13,499 bases of DNA from Prevotella sp. Its GTDB lineage: Bacteria > Bacteroidota > Bacteroidia > Bacteroidales > Bacteroidaceae. Below the pieces are notes generated by a model. It saw nothing but the letters and a program-made list of their open reading frames with translations. It was not told the origin of the DNA and ran no database searches. Position 1 is the stretch's first letter. Every line of letters starts with the position of its first letter. A program made the translations under genes and the position numbers. The DNA lies in the NCBI GenBank assembly GCA_021204605.1, contig JAJPZD010000242.1:1-13499 (forward strand). The letters run 5' to 3'. Positions 1 to 6,174 of this stretch are shown piece by piece.

Positions 1-524
1 CCGGAATATGTGAGATTGCTGCTGCCCATTATGCCGAGAATGCCCGCAACATCGTCGGGGCGATGCGCGAGATACAGTTTTGCATGAAGCGGTTCTTTGA
101 GGTACAGTTTTACGCAGACTTTCTTTTCCTTTAGTTGCTTAGAAAGTAAACGTAATGTGGTTTCATCCTGTTTTGTAGGCAGACCGAGAAGGAGTTGTTT
201 GCGGAAATCCTCCGCTATCTTCAACTTGCATCGGTTTACGCCTTCGGCATCCAACCGTTCTTTTTTGCCTGAATACATTTCACGGATAAGTTCTTCGGGA
301 GGGCGGTGCATTCCGATGAGTAAGCGGCAGACACGGAACTGTTGTCCGTCTTCCTCATTTACATAACCACCTTTGAGGTTGTCGATCTGTTCCGCTATCA
401 TATTCCAGCCACGCAGGTTGAAATATCCCACGCAGAAATCCACTCTTTCCACACCTTGTGCTGTGATATCCCGTTTAAGGCCGTCAAGGAAATGTGTTTC
501 TATGTTATCATAAATTCTTGCCAT
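1..524 (-). CDS. Phospholipase D-like / helicase-related protein, N-terminal part (runs off left edge)
   Basis: The minus strand is open from an ATG at 524 to the window edge, giving 174 codons and no stop. The product begins MARIYDNIETHFLDGL. Around residues 147-170 it carries a PLD (HKD-type) signature: H147, K149, aspartates at 157-158, then GSSN at 167-170. This is known from NgoFVII-type nucleases and from large Bacteroidales proteins that fuse an N-terminal PLD domain to an SF2/SNF2 helicase, often of about 1000 residues. The helicase part is not in this window, so the fusion is inferred from the family. Such proteins are often found with restriction or phage-defence genes. A TAnnTTTG promoter lies about 40 nt upstream. 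Base composition is visibly more G+C-rich than the genes to the right, which suggests a separate origin. A stand-alone PLD nuclease is the main alternative. Confidence 0.75.
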   Translation of the reverse strand, partial: MARIYDNIETHFLDGLKRDITAQGVERVDFCVGYFNLRGWNMIAEQIDNLKGGYVNEEDGQQFRVCRLLIGMHRPPEELIREMYSGKKERLDAEGVNRCKLKIAEDFRKQLLLGLPTKQDETTLRLLSKQLKEKKVCVKLYLKEPLHAKLYLAHRPDDVAGILGIMGSSNLTYS

Positions 525-565
525 TTCGGTATCGTTATGTTATCATCATTAGACTTTTCTTTTTG

Positions 566-573
566 CAAAGATA
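566..573 (-). promoter_or_regulatory. -7 element of promoter for the PLD-like gene
   Basis: Read on the minus strand this is TATCTTTG, a perfect match to the Bacteroidetes -7 consensus TAnnTTTG. It lies 42 nt upstream of the ATG at 524. The position expected for a -33 element, 19-21 bp further upstream, falls inside the 7-bp tandem repeats and has no clear TTTG. Strength may therefore depend on that repeat tract or on a regulator binding it. Confidence 0.6.
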
Positions 574-582
574 ACCTTTTTT

Positions 583-610
583 AGTTAACAGTTAACAGTT
601 AACAGTTAAA
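583..610. repeat. Four tandem copies of a 7-bp unit (AGTTAAC)
   Basis: Units run 583-589, 590-596, 597-603 and 604-610. The first three are identical and the fourth ends in A instead of C. Each unit contains GTTAAC or a close variant, so the tract reads similarly on both strands. It sits between two divergent promoters and overlaps the expected -33 position of the leftward one. It could be a set of operator half-sites, or a simple-sequence tract whose copy number varies and changes promoter spacing. Both roles are inference. Confidence 0.8.
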
Positions 611-642
611 AATTAGATGGCACTGAAAAATATTATTACAAG

Positions 643-674
643 TTGTTTTATTTAGAAAATTCTTTGTAATTTTG
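643..674 (+). promoter_or_regulatory. Rightward promoter, TTG-N21-TAATTTTG
   Basis: TTG at 643-645 is followed after 21 bp by TAATTTTG at 667-674, a good Bacteroidetes -33/-7 pair. The next ATG (702) is 27 nt downstream. The promoter drives the short ORF at 702-824 and diverges from the PLD-gene promoter. Confidence 0.55.
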
Positions 675-701
675 TGGTGTAAAACTACTAAAACAATTAT
701 T

Positions 702-824
702 ATGAATGAGAATGATAAGAAACAAGAGCAAACAAATGGGGCTAAGAGTCAACCAGTAAGTGCAACATCACTAACATATTGCGTATTTGAAAATATATTG
801 ATGGTGTTGTATTTCGTATGTTGA
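702..824 (+). CDS. 40-residue hypothetical protein or remnant of a truncated gene
   Basis: ATG at 702 opens a 40-codon frame ending in TGA at 822-824. The first ~23 residues are hydrophilic (MNENDKKQEQTNGAKSQPVS) and the rest turns hydrophobic and cysteine-containing. That change of character is what one expects when the original 5' end of a gene runs into unrelated DNA. A well-formed promoter stands just upstream and the first copy of the 39-bp repeat begins 27 nt after the stop. I do not recognise a family. It may be a genuine small protein. I favour a 5' remnant left when the repeat-bounded module was inserted or rearranged. Confidence 0.3.
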   Translation: MNENDKKQEQTNGAKSQPVSATSLTYCVFENILMVLYFVC

Positions 825-851
825 GTGTTAGAAAAAATGATGTCAATTTCC

Positions 852-890
852 ATGTGAATCAATTGTCGTGACAGTATTGCGACAATTGTG
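852..890. repeat. 39-bp direct repeat, copy A, with internal 9-bp inverted repeat
   Basis: This copy matches 3195-3233 at 37 of 39 positions. Inside it, CAATTGTCG (860-868) and its exact reverse complement CGACAATTG (880-888) flank an 11-bp centre, and the two differences between copies both fall in that centre. Weaker similarity continues about 20 bp further, with TTGCATTTAT shared after a 2-nt offset. The two copies bracket the toxin-antitoxin genes. The shape fits a recombinase or regulator binding site, or a mobile-cassette border. A transcription terminator hairpin is also possible, since T residues follow this copy, but copy B has no T-run. Confidence 0.85.
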
Positions 891-960
891 TTTTTGCATT
901 TATCAGTTGTCTCTAAATTCTATATTTTCAATTTTAAAGTGTTAAATATCTTATTTTATA

Positions 961-991
961 TTGATTTATTCAACTATAAAGTTTATATTTG
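961..991 (+). promoter_or_regulatory. Promoter of the mqsR-like/Panacea operon
   Basis: TTG at 961-963 and TATATTTG at 984-991 are separated by 20 bp, a textbook Bacteroidetes promoter. The -7 box overlaps an in-frame TTG at 989, so that codon cannot be the translation start. The ATG at 1007 follows after a very short leader. Confidence 0.7.
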
Positions 992-1006
992 CAAAAATTT
1001 TCTATT

Positions 1007-1354
1007 ATGCCCACTAAAACAGATGTTGAAAGGTTTTTAAACAGGTTCTATCAAAAGGTTGCAGTTTTCGGTATGGTATTCAGAGACGACCGAGGCAAGA
1101 ACCGTCAAGCACTGGCAGAACTTGATATTACCACCCGTTATAGGGAGAATGTCGTATTAAGTCTTAGTGCAGAAGATTATATTGAGGGTCCCGTCGAGGA
1201 TTTACTTAACAAAATCGGTGATTTGTGGGTCTTTGGAAAAGATGTCAAAGGCAAGGAAGTTTATATTAAGATTTCCATGTGTAAAGAAAACTCTCATACA
1301 ATTTGTATATCATTTCATGTAGCAGAGCACAAACTAAAATATTTGTTCAAATGA
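1007..1354 (+). CDS. MqsR-like toxin of a type II toxin-antitoxin system
   Basis: The 115-residue product resembles MqsR, a RelE-fold mRNA interferase that cleaves mRNA and slows growth. What I see is a helical N-terminus, a segment ENVVLSLSAEDY (47-58) that aligns with the CNVIIGLSESDF stretch of E. coli MqsR, and EVYIKIS (84-90) matching its GQVYLKIT. Tyr86 falls at the position of the functional Tyr81 of the E. coli protein. A Lys equivalent to Lys56 is not obvious, and the C-terminus is longer by about ten residues. The start at ATG 1007 is preferred because an upstream TTG (989) lies in the promoter. The stop overlaps the next gene by 4 nt (ATGA), so the two are translationally coupled with the toxin first, as in mqsRA. 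The assignment is by remembered similarity and so is not certain. Confidence 0.7.
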   Translation: MPTKTDVERFLNRFYQKVAVFGMVFRDDRGKNRQALAELDITTRYRENVVLSLSAEDYIEGPVEDLLNKIGDLWVFGKDVKGKEVYIKISMCKENSHTICISFHVAEHKLKYLFK

Positions 1355-2349
1355 GAATAATACCGGCAAAGCCAAAACTTGGTGACGAATACAAGCTCAA
1401 GCAAGAGAATAGTACCATGTTATATAGGGGCAAGGATTACTCCTATATACACTTTTATTATGAAAATGAAGATACTTGTGAGATGATTGTAACAACCGAA
1501 TTGGATGAATTAAACATTTCTCAGGTGTATAATCAGTACCGGGCAGAGCATGGTATTCCTTTTCCAGACGAGATAATTAAATTCCGCCAATATTATGATT
1601 TGTCGCAAACGACAATGTCGCGCATTCTCGGTTTCGGAGATAACCAATTCAGACTATATGAAAGTGGCGAGGTGCCTAATTTGAGCAATGGAAAGTTATT
1701 GAAAAGTGTCATGCTTTCGCCTGATGTATTCGGCAGGCTTGTTGAGGATATGGGTAATGATATTAAAAATGACGTTAGAGAACAGATTTTAGGTCGTATT
1801 TCGGCTTTGAAAGAAAACAATCAGGATAAATGGCGTGCGAATTTAGTTTTCGGCAATACAAAACGGGACAAGTATAATGGTTATGCAAGAAAATCATTAG
1901 ACATTGTTGAAAACTGCATATTGTATTTTGTCAACAGGATGGGTGGCGTATATAAAACACAAATGAACAAATTGTTGTTTTATACTGATTTCTTGTCATA
2001 TAAAAGGCACGGTATGGGAATGACAGGTCTTTCTTATCTCGCTATACAATTCGGTCCTGTACCAAAAAACTGGGACAAGGTTTACAGTGCATTTGACAGT
2101 TTTGATTTGCAGTTGGTTGAAATTCTTGAAGGAATAGACGGTGAGAGAATAATATCGGATAAAACATTCGATAATAATGTTTTCACCGAAGAACAACTTG
2201 ACGTACTCAATACGGTTTATTCAAAATTTGGCAGAATGACATCGAAACAAATATCGCAATACAGTCATTCAGAACCTGCATGGCAAGACAATATTGACAA
2301 TCATTCAACGATTGACTATACCAACGCTTTTTATTTACAAATTGTTTAA
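1351..2349 (+). CDS. Antitoxin with HTH and Panacea (SocA-like, DUF4065) domain
   Basis: The start is the ATG at 1351 overlapping the toxin stop. A longer frame from 1303 would sit inside the toxin gene. The 332-residue product has an N-terminal ~65-residue region, an XRE-like helix-turn-helix at about 73-110 (FPDEIIKFRQYYDLSQTTMS, then GFGDNQFRLYESGEVP as in MqsA-type antitoxins) and a Panacea domain at about 185-310. The domain shows NKLLFYTDFLSYKRHG at 206-220, AIQFGPVPKNWDKVY at 231-245 and the YSHSEPAW block near 304-311. Panacea is known as a promiscuous toxin-neutralising domain that pairs with many toxin folds. The zinc-binding CxxC pairs of classical MqsA are absent from the N-terminus, so neutralisation probably relies on Panacea while the HTH autoregulates the operon. 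Confidence 0.85.
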   Translation: MRIIPAKPKLGDEYKLKQENSTMLYRGKDYSYIHFYYENEDTCEMIVTTELDELNISQVYNQYRAEHGIPFPDEIIKFRQYYDLSQTTMSRILGFGDNQFRLYESGEVPNLSNGKLLKSVMLSPDVFGRLVEDMGNDIKNDVREQILGRISALKENNQDKWRANLVFGNTKRDKYNGYARKSLDIVENCILYFVNRMGGVYKTQMNKLLFYTDFLSYKRHGMGMTGLSYLAIQFGPVPKNWDKVYSAFDSFDLQLVEILEGIDGERIISDKTFDNNVFTEEQLDVLNTVYSKFGRMTSKQISQYSHSEPAWQDNIDNHSTIDYTNAFYLQIV

Positions 2350-2390
2350 TAAATTGTAATTTAATTTTGCTGTTATGATAAAATAAATAT

Positions 2391-2495
2391 GAAGAACTGT
2401 GGGATAAAATGGAAGTGAAGAGAATTTAAATTGAGAATTACATTGAGGCTGAAGCCGAGTATGTATGGGGGATTAAAAATGCAAAAATATTATAA
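2391..2495 (+). pseudogene. Possible decayed coding fragment between the two TA pairs
   Basis: The frame starting at 2391 reads EELWDKMEVKRI, meets TAA at 2427, then continues in the same frame with IENYIEAEAEYVWGIKNAKI before another TAA at 2493. The amino-acid composition (acidic/basic with Trp) is more protein-like than the A+T-rich spacer around it. No start codon or ribosome-binding context is evident and I recognise no family. It may be a relic of a gene removed during assembly of the TA module, or chance. Confidence 0.2.
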
Positions 2496-2519
2496 AAAGA
2501 CAGGATATTTGAGTCCAAA

Positions 2520-2551
2520 TTGGTAGCCAAACAGAAAAATTGCTATCTTTG
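2520..2551 (+). promoter_or_regulatory. Promoter of the Phd/RelE-type pair
   Basis: TTG at 2520-2522 and TATCTTTG at 2544-2551 with 21 bp between them match the Bacteroidetes consensus. The antitoxin ATG (2576) is 24 nt downstream of the -7 box. This second TA pair therefore has its own promoter. Confidence 0.7.
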
Positions 2552-2575
2552 TCGCAGAAATAAAAAACAGAAATT

Positions 2576-2845
2576 ATGTTAGTAATCAGCACGAGAGATT
2601 TCAGAGCCAACCAGACGAAGTTTTTGGATATGGTGAATAAAGGCGAAGATATAGTTTTGAAATCAAGGGGGAAAGGCAGTTTTAAACTTGTCCCTGTAAG
2701 AGAACACGATGCCATCGTAGATAAACGTGATATATTAGCGGAACTCAAGGGGGCGTTGCAGCAAGTTAAAGACCATAAGGATGGCAAAATAGAACTAAAA
2801 TCTGCAGAAGGTTTGTTGAATGAGCTTAGAGATTATAACCTCTGA
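2576..2845 (+). CDS. Phd/YefM-family antitoxin
   Basis: The product of 89 residues has the Phd/YefM N-terminal fold: MLVISTRDFRANQTKFLDMV followed by a turn and the strand DIVLKSRGKGSFKLVPV. In this family the N-terminal half dimerises and binds the operator, and the disordered C-terminal half wraps the toxin. Here residues ~45-89 are charged and helical (KELK/KDHKDGK-type), as expected for the neutralising tail. It is intact. Its last 26 nt overlap the original start region of the downstream toxin frame. The toxin is disrupted, so this antitoxin may now act alone, possibly against related RelE-type toxins elsewhere, or as a simple repressor. Confidence 0.85.
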   Translation: MLVISTRDFRANQTKFLDMVNKGEDIVLKSRGKGSFKLVPVREHDAIVDKRDILAELKGALQQVKDHKDGKIELKSAEGLLNELRDYNL

Positions 2846-3158
2846 CTATTTCGCAAGGTAACTGAAAAGGTTGGCAAAGCGTTACAGAGTGATTGCCGAT
2901 GATTATGAAGCCTTTTTAGAAAGTATAAAAGAAAATCCATTGCAGGGTACAGAAATAGCCCCTAATATCCACAAAATCCGAATGGCTATTACCGCAAAAG
3001 GAAGGGGCAAATCGGGTGGTGCCCGTGTAATCACCTACAATGCCATTGTTGCAGAAAATGAGGGGAGAATATACTTGCTTGTTATATATGACAAGGCAGA
3101 CTCGTCAAATGTCAGAATGAATGTCGTTAGGCAGATTGTTAAAGATTTAGGACTATAA
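2820..3158 (+). pseudogene. RelE/ParE-superfamily toxin interrupted by an in-frame TAA (codon 14)
   Basis: Read from ATG 2820, the frame gives MSLEIITSDYFAR, then TAA at 2859-2861, then LKRLAKRYRVIADDYEAF and on to the stop at 3158. Family members typically have a Glu at the interrupted site (F-x-R-E-L-K-R-L-A-K-K-Y), so one G-to-T change (GAA to TAA) explains the stop. The frame is otherwise undamaged over 112 codons and keeps family blocks ENPLQGTEI, KIRMAI, GKSGGARVITY and IYDKADS. Overlap of the start with the antitoxin's 3' end is the normal layout of such pairs. A shortened 95-residue product from TTG 2871 (MAKRYRV...) is conceivable but would lack the first strand and part of helix 1. 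Most likely the toxin is inactive. A sequencing error is the main alternative. Confidence 0.85.
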
Positions 3159-3194
3159 ATATGGCTCATCAGTAATATGTAGTTATTATTTTTT

Positions 3195-3233
3195 ATGTGA
3201 ATCAATTGTCGTGACATTGTTGCGACAATTGTG
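3195..3233. repeat. 39-bp direct repeat, copy B, with internal 9-bp inverted repeat
   Basis: This is the second copy of the element at 852-890, in the same orientation and 2343 bp away. It begins 36 nt after the broken toxin's stop. The 9-bp arms (CAATTGTCG and CGACAATTG) are conserved exactly and only the centre differs at two bases. G residues, not T, follow the hairpin, which argues against a shared role as an intrinsic terminator. Confidence 0.85.
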
Positions 3234-3304
3234 GGGAGTTGCATTTATTGGTTGGCTATACAGGGGCGTAAAACGTTGTGCCGTTGTCGAGAAATAGCTA
3301 TTTT

Positions 3305-3335
3305 TTTGTGATATCAAGAAAAATCATTAAATTTG
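3305..3335 (+). promoter_or_regulatory. Promoter of the FISUMP-like gene
   Basis: TTTG at 3305-3308, a 19-bp spacer and TAAATTTG at 3328-3335 make a complete Bacteroidetes promoter. It leaves a leader of about 65 nt before the ATG at 3407, so an upstream in-frame start near 3278 would precede the transcript and is rejected. Confidence 0.7.
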
Positions 3336-3406
3336 CAATTCAATTAATTCTATGCGGAGTTAAGGTTAACATTCTTATTTTTATTAATACACAAAAAAAC
3401 AAATTT

Positions 3407-4102
3407 ATGAGCGCAACACGAACTACACTGTTGACGTTGGCGATTATAATTGCCAACTTGACGTTTGCGCAAAAAATGGCACTAATGTCGGAATTAGCAT
3501 TGAATGAGACGAGTACAGTATCCTCAAATCAAACTCAGGCCATGCCTACAAGGGGTGAAATAAACGGTCATGAGTATGTGGACTTGGGATTGAGTGTGAA
3601 ATGGGCGACCTGCAATGTGGGAGTTTCATCTCCATCAGACTATGGTGATTATTTCGCATGGGGCGAGACAAGTACAAAGTCAGAGTACACGGAGAATAAC
3701 AGCGTTACATACAAAAAAAGTATGGGAGATATAGCGGGCGATTCTCAGTACGATGCGGCGAGGACAAACTGGGGCGGCAGTTGGCGAATGCCGACTTATG
3801 ATGAGATAAATGAGTTATTAAAGGATTGTAAGTGGAATTGGATGACTCAAAATGGCATTAATGGCTACAAGGTAACTGGACCAAACGGAAACAGTATATT
3901 TCTTCCTGCTGCGGGTGGTTATGAAGAATCATCGTTAGAATACCAAGGAAAGTACGGACACTATTGGAGTTCTACTAAGCCTAATGATGAAGATGCCAAC
4001 TCTATAATACTTGTCTTTGGCAGAGAAAATGATGATGAGGCTTATTTAATGACGTGGGGTGTTAGGTATGGAGGTGAAAGTGTACGTGCAGTCAGCCCAT
4101 AA
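3407..4102 (+). CDS. Exported FISUMP-like (Fibrobacter major paralogous domain) protein
   Basis: The 231-residue product starts with a signal peptide (residues 1-21, hydrophobic LLTLAIIIANLTF, cleavage near AFAQ-like TFAQ). After a Ser/Thr/Asn-rich linker, a single domain starts at about 54: GHEYVDLGLSVKWATCNVG, then FAWGET, WRMPTYDEINELL, LPAAGGY, GHYWSST and the terminal GVRYGGESVRAVSP. This is the block pattern of FISUMP/TIGR02145-type domains common in Bacteroidales secreted and lipid-anchored proteins, whose molecular role is unknown. There is no lipobox Cys and no C-terminal sorting domain, so it is probably periplasmic or secreted. No separate promoter is seen before the next gene, so both may be co-transcribed. 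The start is fixed by the promoter and the signal peptide. Confidence 0.8.
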   Translation: MSATRTTLLTLAIIIANLTFAQKMALMSELALNETSTVSSNQTQAMPTRGEINGHEYVDLGLSVKWATCNVGVSSPSDYGDYFAWGETSTKSEYTENNSVTYKKSMGDIAGDSQYDAARTNWGGSWRMPTYDEINELLKDCKWNWMTQNGINGYKVTGPNGNSIFLPAAGGYEESSLEYQGKYGHYWSSTKPNDEDANSIILVFGRENDDEAYLMTWGVRYGGESVRAVSP

Positions 4103-4223
4103 TAAATCGGAGATTTTTCAAAAAATAATTCATTGCGGATGGGGTGAAAGATATTCATGTTGAAAGTTATTAGTTTATAGTTACCGTAGTTGGCGAAGAA
4201 CAACAGATTAATAGATACATATC

Positions 4224-5864
4224 ATGAATGACAGCTCAAAAAATTTGGGATTGTTATTGCGAATTGGCGTGATTGCCTTGCTGGTGGTTGTGGCGAATAT
4301 GAATGTTAGTGCCGTGACGATTGGGGGGATTAACTATAAGCTGGATAACAAGGGGTTTACGGCGAGTGTTACGTATTTTGTCGCAGACAATGCTAATGGG
4401 GATTACTATAAGGGAAATATTAACATTCCAGATAGTGTGGAATATAATGGGGAGATGTATTCCGTTAAGGCGATAGGGGAGAGGGCGTTTTATGGTTGCA
4501 TGAAATTAAGTTCAGTAACAATGCCAAAAACAATAACGTCAATAGGCAATAATGCGTTCTGGATTTGTTCGGGTTTAACTGAAATTATAATTCCTGATTC
4601 TGTAACATACATAGGTGATTATGCTTTTTACAACTGTTCGGGTCTGACATCAATCAACATTCCCGATGCGGTAACAACGATAGGTGATTATGCGTTTTAC
4701 TATTGTTCGGGTATTAGTTCCATATCAATACCAAAATCTGTACAGTCAATAGGGAAATTCGCATTTCAGGATTGTTCGGGTCTGACCACCGTGAATATTC
4801 CAGATGGAATAAAGGTATTGGAAGGAACATTTTCCGATTGCGCAAATCTTACTTCCATTGTCATTCCGAACAGTGTAACTTTTATTGGGACAAAGACATT
4901 TTGGGGTTGCACAAGTCTGCTTTCCCTCGAAATTCCTGACAGTGTAACCTACTTAGGAGACGGAGCATTCGGTTTTTGTTCAGGGCTCAGTAGCATGACG
5001 ATACCCGATGGTGTAACAGCGATAAGTGATAACCTGTTTACGTATTGCACAGGACTGACATCCGTTACTATTCCAAAAAATATAAAGACGATAGGAGAGT
5101 TTGCTTTTCATGATTGTTGGGGGCTGACTGCCATTGACATACCAGACAGTGTTACATACATTGCAAGAAACGCATTTGACGACTGCCATTATTTGAAATC
5201 TATTACTATCCCAGAGGGTGTTACCGCAATAAATGACTATGTATTTCACGGTTGCGAGAGTTTGACATCAATTGTTATTCCAGAAGGTGTAACGTCAATA
5301 GGAGAGTGCGCATTTGTAGGGTGTTCGGAACTGGCATCAATCACTATCCCAGATGCCGTAACGACGATAGGCATGAATGCATTTGTAGGTTGTTCTAATC
5401 TGGCAGCCATCAATCTTCCTGATGGTGTTACGTCAATAGGCAAGAATGCGTTTGCATACTGTATCGGGTTGAAATCTTTTACCATACCGGCGGGAGTAAC
5501 GATTATAGACGAGCGATTGTTTGCCAATTGTGAGGGTTTGACATCCCTTATCATCCCTGATGGCATCACTTCAATAGGAGATAATGCATTTGAGTATTGT
5601 TCGGCTCTTAGTTCCATTACGATTGGGAGCAGTGTAACATCAATAGGTAGTATGGTATTTGGCGGTTGTGAAAGTCTAAAAGAAATCAATGTGAAAAATC
5701 CGACACCACCAACAGCAACTTTCCTGACATTTGAAGATGTTGATACGGACAATTGTGTTCTCAATATTCCGACAGATTGCAAGGATGCGTATATGCAAGC
5801 AGAATATTGGAAGGACTTTCAGAATATCAACGAGGTTGATTTTGCAGTGTACATTCGATATTGA
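4224..5864 (+). CDS. BspA-type leucine-rich-repeat secreted protein (LRR_5)
   Basis: The 546-residue product has an N-terminal signal peptide (residues 1-30, ending NVSA), a ~45-residue lead-in (GGINYKLDNKGFTASVTYF) and then BspA/LRR_5 repeats of 23 residues. The repeats follow the pattern IPDSVTxIGDxAFxxCSGLTSI. One irregular first unit precedes seventeen regular ones at residues 100-489. A cap follows with NPTPPTATF and DCKDAYMQAEYWKDF, typical of this family's C-terminus. Family members are surface or secreted and several bind host proteins such as fibronectin or help adhesion. Binding by this one is inference. No lipobox or T9SS C-terminal domain is visible. It lies 121 nt after the FISUMP-like gene. 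Confidence 0.9.
   Translation: MNDSSKNLGLLLRIGVIALLVVVANMNVSAVTIGGINYKLDNKGFTASVTYFVADNANGDYYKGNINIPDSVEYNGEMYSVKAIGERAFYGCMKLSSVTMPKTITSIGNNAFWICSGLTEIIIPDSVTYIGDYAFYNCSGLTSINIPDAVTTIGDYAFYYCSGISSISIPKSVQSIGKFAFQDCSGLTTVNIPDGIKVLEGTFSDCANLTSIVIPNSVTFIGTKTFWGCTSLLSLEIPDSVTYLGDGAFGFCSGLSSMTIPDGVTAISDNLFTYCTGLTSVTIPKNIKTIGEFAFHDCWGLTAIDIPDSVTYIARNAFDDCHYLKSITIPEGVTAINDYVFHGCESLTSIVIPEGVTSIGECAFVGCSELASITIPDAVTTIGMNAFVGCSNLAAINLPDGVTSIGKNAFAYCIGLKSFTIPAGVTIIDERLFANCEGLTSLIIPDGITSIGDNAFEYCSALSSITIGSSVTSIGSMVFGGCESLKEINVKNPTPPTATFLTFEDVDTDNCVLNIPTDCKDAYMQAEYWKDFQNINEVDFAVYIRY
4521..5690 (+). repeat. Seventeen 69-bp LRR-coding units
   Basis: Units encode 23 residues each with conserved I-P, G, A-F, C and L positions. 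The total is exactly 390 codons because one unit (IPDGIKVLEGTFSDC..., around residue 192) is one residue short. DNA identity between units is moderate, so the array is old and diverged and has not expanded recently. Confidence 0.85.
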
Positions 5865-5891
5865 AGCGGTACTGAAAAATTTGCTTTAAAA

Positions 5892-5922
5892 TTGTGTGTT
5901 AGGGAAATTATTCATATATTTG
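5892..5922 (+). promoter_or_regulatory. Promoter of the DUF3791/DUF3990 operon
   Basis: TTG at 5892-5894, 20 bp, then TATATTTG at 5915-5922 is a strong Bacteroidetes promoter. It is 37 nt before the ATG at 5960 and separates this operon from the LRR gene. Confidence 0.7.
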
Positions 5923-5959
5923 CATTCATCATAAAGATTAGACAATATAGTTACCAGAA

Positions 5960-6172
5960 ATGAATAAGGATATATTAGATTTTGTAACGTTTTGTATAGG
6001 TGCTTTGTCGCTTAGTCTGAAAATATCCCGTTCAGATGTGTTCGCACGTCTGAAAGAAGTTAATTTGATTAATGACTACATTGTACCGTGCTATGATGTT
6101 CTTCATACATTCAGCAGGAGTTACATATTGGACGATATAACCGATATGATGAAAAGGAAAGGGGTGTTATAA
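5960..6172 (+). CDS. DUF3791-like small protein
   Basis: The 70-residue product is small and helical. It shows the family layout as I remember it: FVTFCIGALSLSLKISRSDV, then an LKEVNLINDYIVPCYDVLHT core and a terminal YILDDITDMM. Proteins of this kind are commonly encoded directly upstream of DUF3990 proteins in Bacteroidales and Firmicutes. Only 2 nt separate it from the DUF3990 gene. The conserved pairing suggests that it is the partner, possibly the antitoxin, of the ADP-ribosyltransferase-like protein. That role is inference. Confidence 0.7.
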   Translation: MNKDILDFVTFCIGALSLSLKISRSDVFARLKEVNLINDYIVPCYDVLHTFSRSYILDDITDMMKRKGVL

Positions 6173-6174
6173 TA

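Noticed and set aside
852..890. Integron attC site interpretation of the 39-bp repeats
   Set aside because: The repeats sit at cassette-like 3' ends and have inverted arms, but no RYYYAAC/GTTRRRY core pair is present and no integrase is seen.
989..1006. Upstream TTG start for the MqsR-like gene
   Set aside because: The codon overlaps the TATATTTG promoter element and precedes the likely transcript start; ATG 1007 fits.
1303..1350. Earlier ATG for the Panacea antitoxin, inside the toxin gene
   Set aside because: The ATG at 1351 gives the usual 4-nt toxin/antitoxin overlap and a normal antitoxin N-terminus; the extra 16 residues are out-of-frame toxin DNA.
3292..3303. 12-bp palindrome AAATAGCTATTT next to a T-run
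   Set aside because: It has no loop to form a hairpin and the T residues belong to the -33 region of the following promoter.
3278..3406. N-terminal extension of the FISUMP-like protein
   Set aside because: It would span the promoter and place the signal peptide 43 residues inside the protein; ATG 3407 begins directly with a signal peptide.
4521..5690. CRISPR-like periodic repeats
   Set aside because: The 69-bp periodicity is coding, diverged at the DNA level, and fully explained by 23-residue LRR units.
5246..5782. 178-codon antisense frame across the LRR gene
   Set aside because: It mirrors the repeat periodicity of the LRR coding strand and has no promoter or recognisable protein features.
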